NCBI GenBank assembly: GCA_963707275.1 | Contig: CAVPPH010000003.1 | Coordinates: 62,001 to 126,000, forward strand | DNA length: 64,000 bases | Direction of reading: 5' to 3' | From: JACKBK01 sp963707275 | GTDB taxonomy: Bacteria > Chloroflexota > Anaerolineae > JAAEKA01 | Shown: one piece after another, positions 63,092 through 64,000 of the stretch | How the letters are laid out: the number at the start of each line of letters is the position of its first letter | How positions within the stretch are numbered: the first letter of the stretch is position 1 | Position numbers and translations under genes: made by a program | Notes under the pieces: generated by a model | Told to the model about the DNA's origin: nothing | Seen by the model: the letters and a program-made list of their open reading frames with translations, nothing else | Database searches by the model: none

Positions 63092-63358
63092 ATGCCCGCA
63101 ACGACCATCTACCAGCCGGTTACTGTGGAACTGCCGGCCGGCGGCGGCCGTGATGCCCTGCCTGTTGCGTTCTGGTGGCGCGGCCGGCGCTACGATGTGG
63201 CTGGCTATGGACGGCGCTGGCTGGCTGAGGACGCGGGCGAGCCGTGGCAGTGCCTGCTGGCGCAGACACGCACCGGCGACACGCTGGAGCTGCGCCGCCA
63301 CCAGCACACCGGCGAATGGCAACTGGCGCGCGCCTGGTGGCGGAACGTCGCCGTCTAG
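63092..63358 (+). CDS. Small conserved hypothetical protein
   Basis: An 88-residue protein. AFWWRGRRYDVAGYGRRWLAE and WQLARAWWRNVAV give a Trp/Arg-rich small beta domain similar to DUF6504-type proteins. It follows pncC directly and is probably co-transcribed. Function unknown. Confidence 0.6.
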   Translation: MPATTIYQPVTVELPAGGGRDALPVAFWWRGRRYDVAGYGRRWLAEDAGEPWQCLLAQTRTGDTLELRRHQHTGEWQLARAWWRNVAV

Positions 63359-63367
63359 CCGCGCAAC

Positions 63368-63396
63368 TTGATCATTCCCAGCCCGTCGGGTATCAT
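63368..63396 (+). promoter_or_regulatory. Promoter of the ammonium transporter gene
   Basis: TTGATC (63368-63373), 17-base spacer, TATCAT (63391-63396). Confidence 0.75.
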
Positions 63397-63431
63397 ACCG
63401 ACGACTGAGACACAGGAAGTGAGAAGAGACT

Positions 63432-64000
63432 TGCAGAGGAAGCGATTGGGAGCGATTGCGCTGGGCGTGCTGTTTGCCCTGATGGCCATGCCAGCCGCTG
63501 CCGCCCCGTTAGCTCAGGGCGCGCCGGCGTTTGACATGACGCGGCTGCTGGCGACCAGCATGGCCTGGTTCGTGCCGATTGGATTCGTGTTGCTGGCGGC
63601 GGCCGGCGTACCCGAAGGCCGCGGCTGGCAGACAGCCCTGGCCGGCGTGGCCGGTGCGGCCATCGGCGTGCTGGCCTTTTTCGTCGTCGGCTTTGCGCTG
63701 GCATTCGGCGGCATCGGGCTGGTTTACGACAAGGCCCCGGAGCTGAGCGGTCTGGTCTGGGAATGGACCGTCGTGACGCAAACATGGGGACCGAAGTGGG
63801 GCATGGTCGGCCTGAGCGGCTGGGCGATGGAGGGGAGCGCCGCGACGGCGGGCGCGTACACCCTCTTCCTCGCGCAGGCGCCCTGGGTCGCGACCGCGAC
63901 CCTGATCCCGCTGCTGGCGCTGCGCGGCCGGGCGCCAGCCTTCACCACGCTGCTGGGCGGGCTGCTGGTCGGCGGCATTCTCTATCCCCTGGCCACCAAC
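63432..64000 (+). CDS. Ammonium transporter Amt (5' part)
   Basis: The frame runs off the window edge. After a signal-like segment (LGAIALGVLFALMAMPAAAAP) come Amt-type helices: MTRLLATSMAWFVPIGFVLL, then GAAIGVLAFFVVGFALAFGG, then a loop with GMVGLSGWAMEG. Amt proteins conduct ammonia/ammonium across the membrane. The start is uncertain: TTG63432 or GTG63419. The class of Amt is visible only in part. Confidence 0.7.

Overview
The window looks like a GC-rich chromosomal segment of a Chloroflexota bacterium (Anaerolineae/Ardenticatenia-like). This is inferred from gene content: a ribosomal protein S1/ClpC/FtsH block, recA-recX-rny with spoVS and ricT close by, an XPB helicase with two helicase-associated proteins, many PD40 propellers, TIR proteins, and TATAAT promoters often preceded by TG. 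No rRNA, tRNA, CRISPR array or transposase gene was found.

Layout. 1-1 kb: end of an MFS-type transporter, a glpX 5' fragment and ridA. 1.1-8.5 kb: S1 with a novel-looking acidic repeat region, then clpC and ftsH. 8.7-10.5 kb: a lipid kinase-like membrane protein and a K+ channel. 10.5-14.6 kb (minus): a sulfur operon (PocR-type regulator, sulfide:quinone oxidoreductase, DUF1641, TusE/DsrC-like, DsrE-like, ferredoxin). 14.9-23.7 kb: recA, recX, rny, spoVS, ricT (minus), holB (minus), trxA-trpB2. 24.4-30.4 kb (minus): XPB helicase with two partner proteins. 30.4-35.6 kb (minus): a VapBC toxin-antitoxin pair flanked by two copies of the murJ 3' end, murJ, a lipoprotein and a C39-like/TPR protein. 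36-47.7 kb (plus): a DUF2142 membrane protein, then DppB-type permease, DppC-type permease fused to an inactive-looking M28 domain, a PD40 propeller and a 1675-residue double-M28 peptidase. 47.8-50 kb: sodA, Nudix, dienelactone hydrolase. 50-55.6 kb (minus): caspase-TIR protein, a broken PD40 gene and a broken TIR-membrane-TPR gene. 56-64 kb: dnaK, DUF2200, two VOC fragments, DUF1295, HtrA, a Trm112-like protein, pncC and the start of an ammonium transporter.

Many conserved genes are interrupted by single-base shifts. Almost all are one extra base, and removing it restores a full-length family member. About 14 of the 24 extra bases create a CG dinucleotide. I read these as sequence or assembly errors and annotate the whole gene across them. 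The 51.3-55.6 kb stretch has denser breaks and may be real decay.

The strongest candidates for something undescribed are the permease/peptidase locus at 37.8-47.7 kb, the 12 x 17-residue repeat at the N terminus of S1, the XPB three-gene module, and several families of small paired-hairpin repeats that sit against gene ends.
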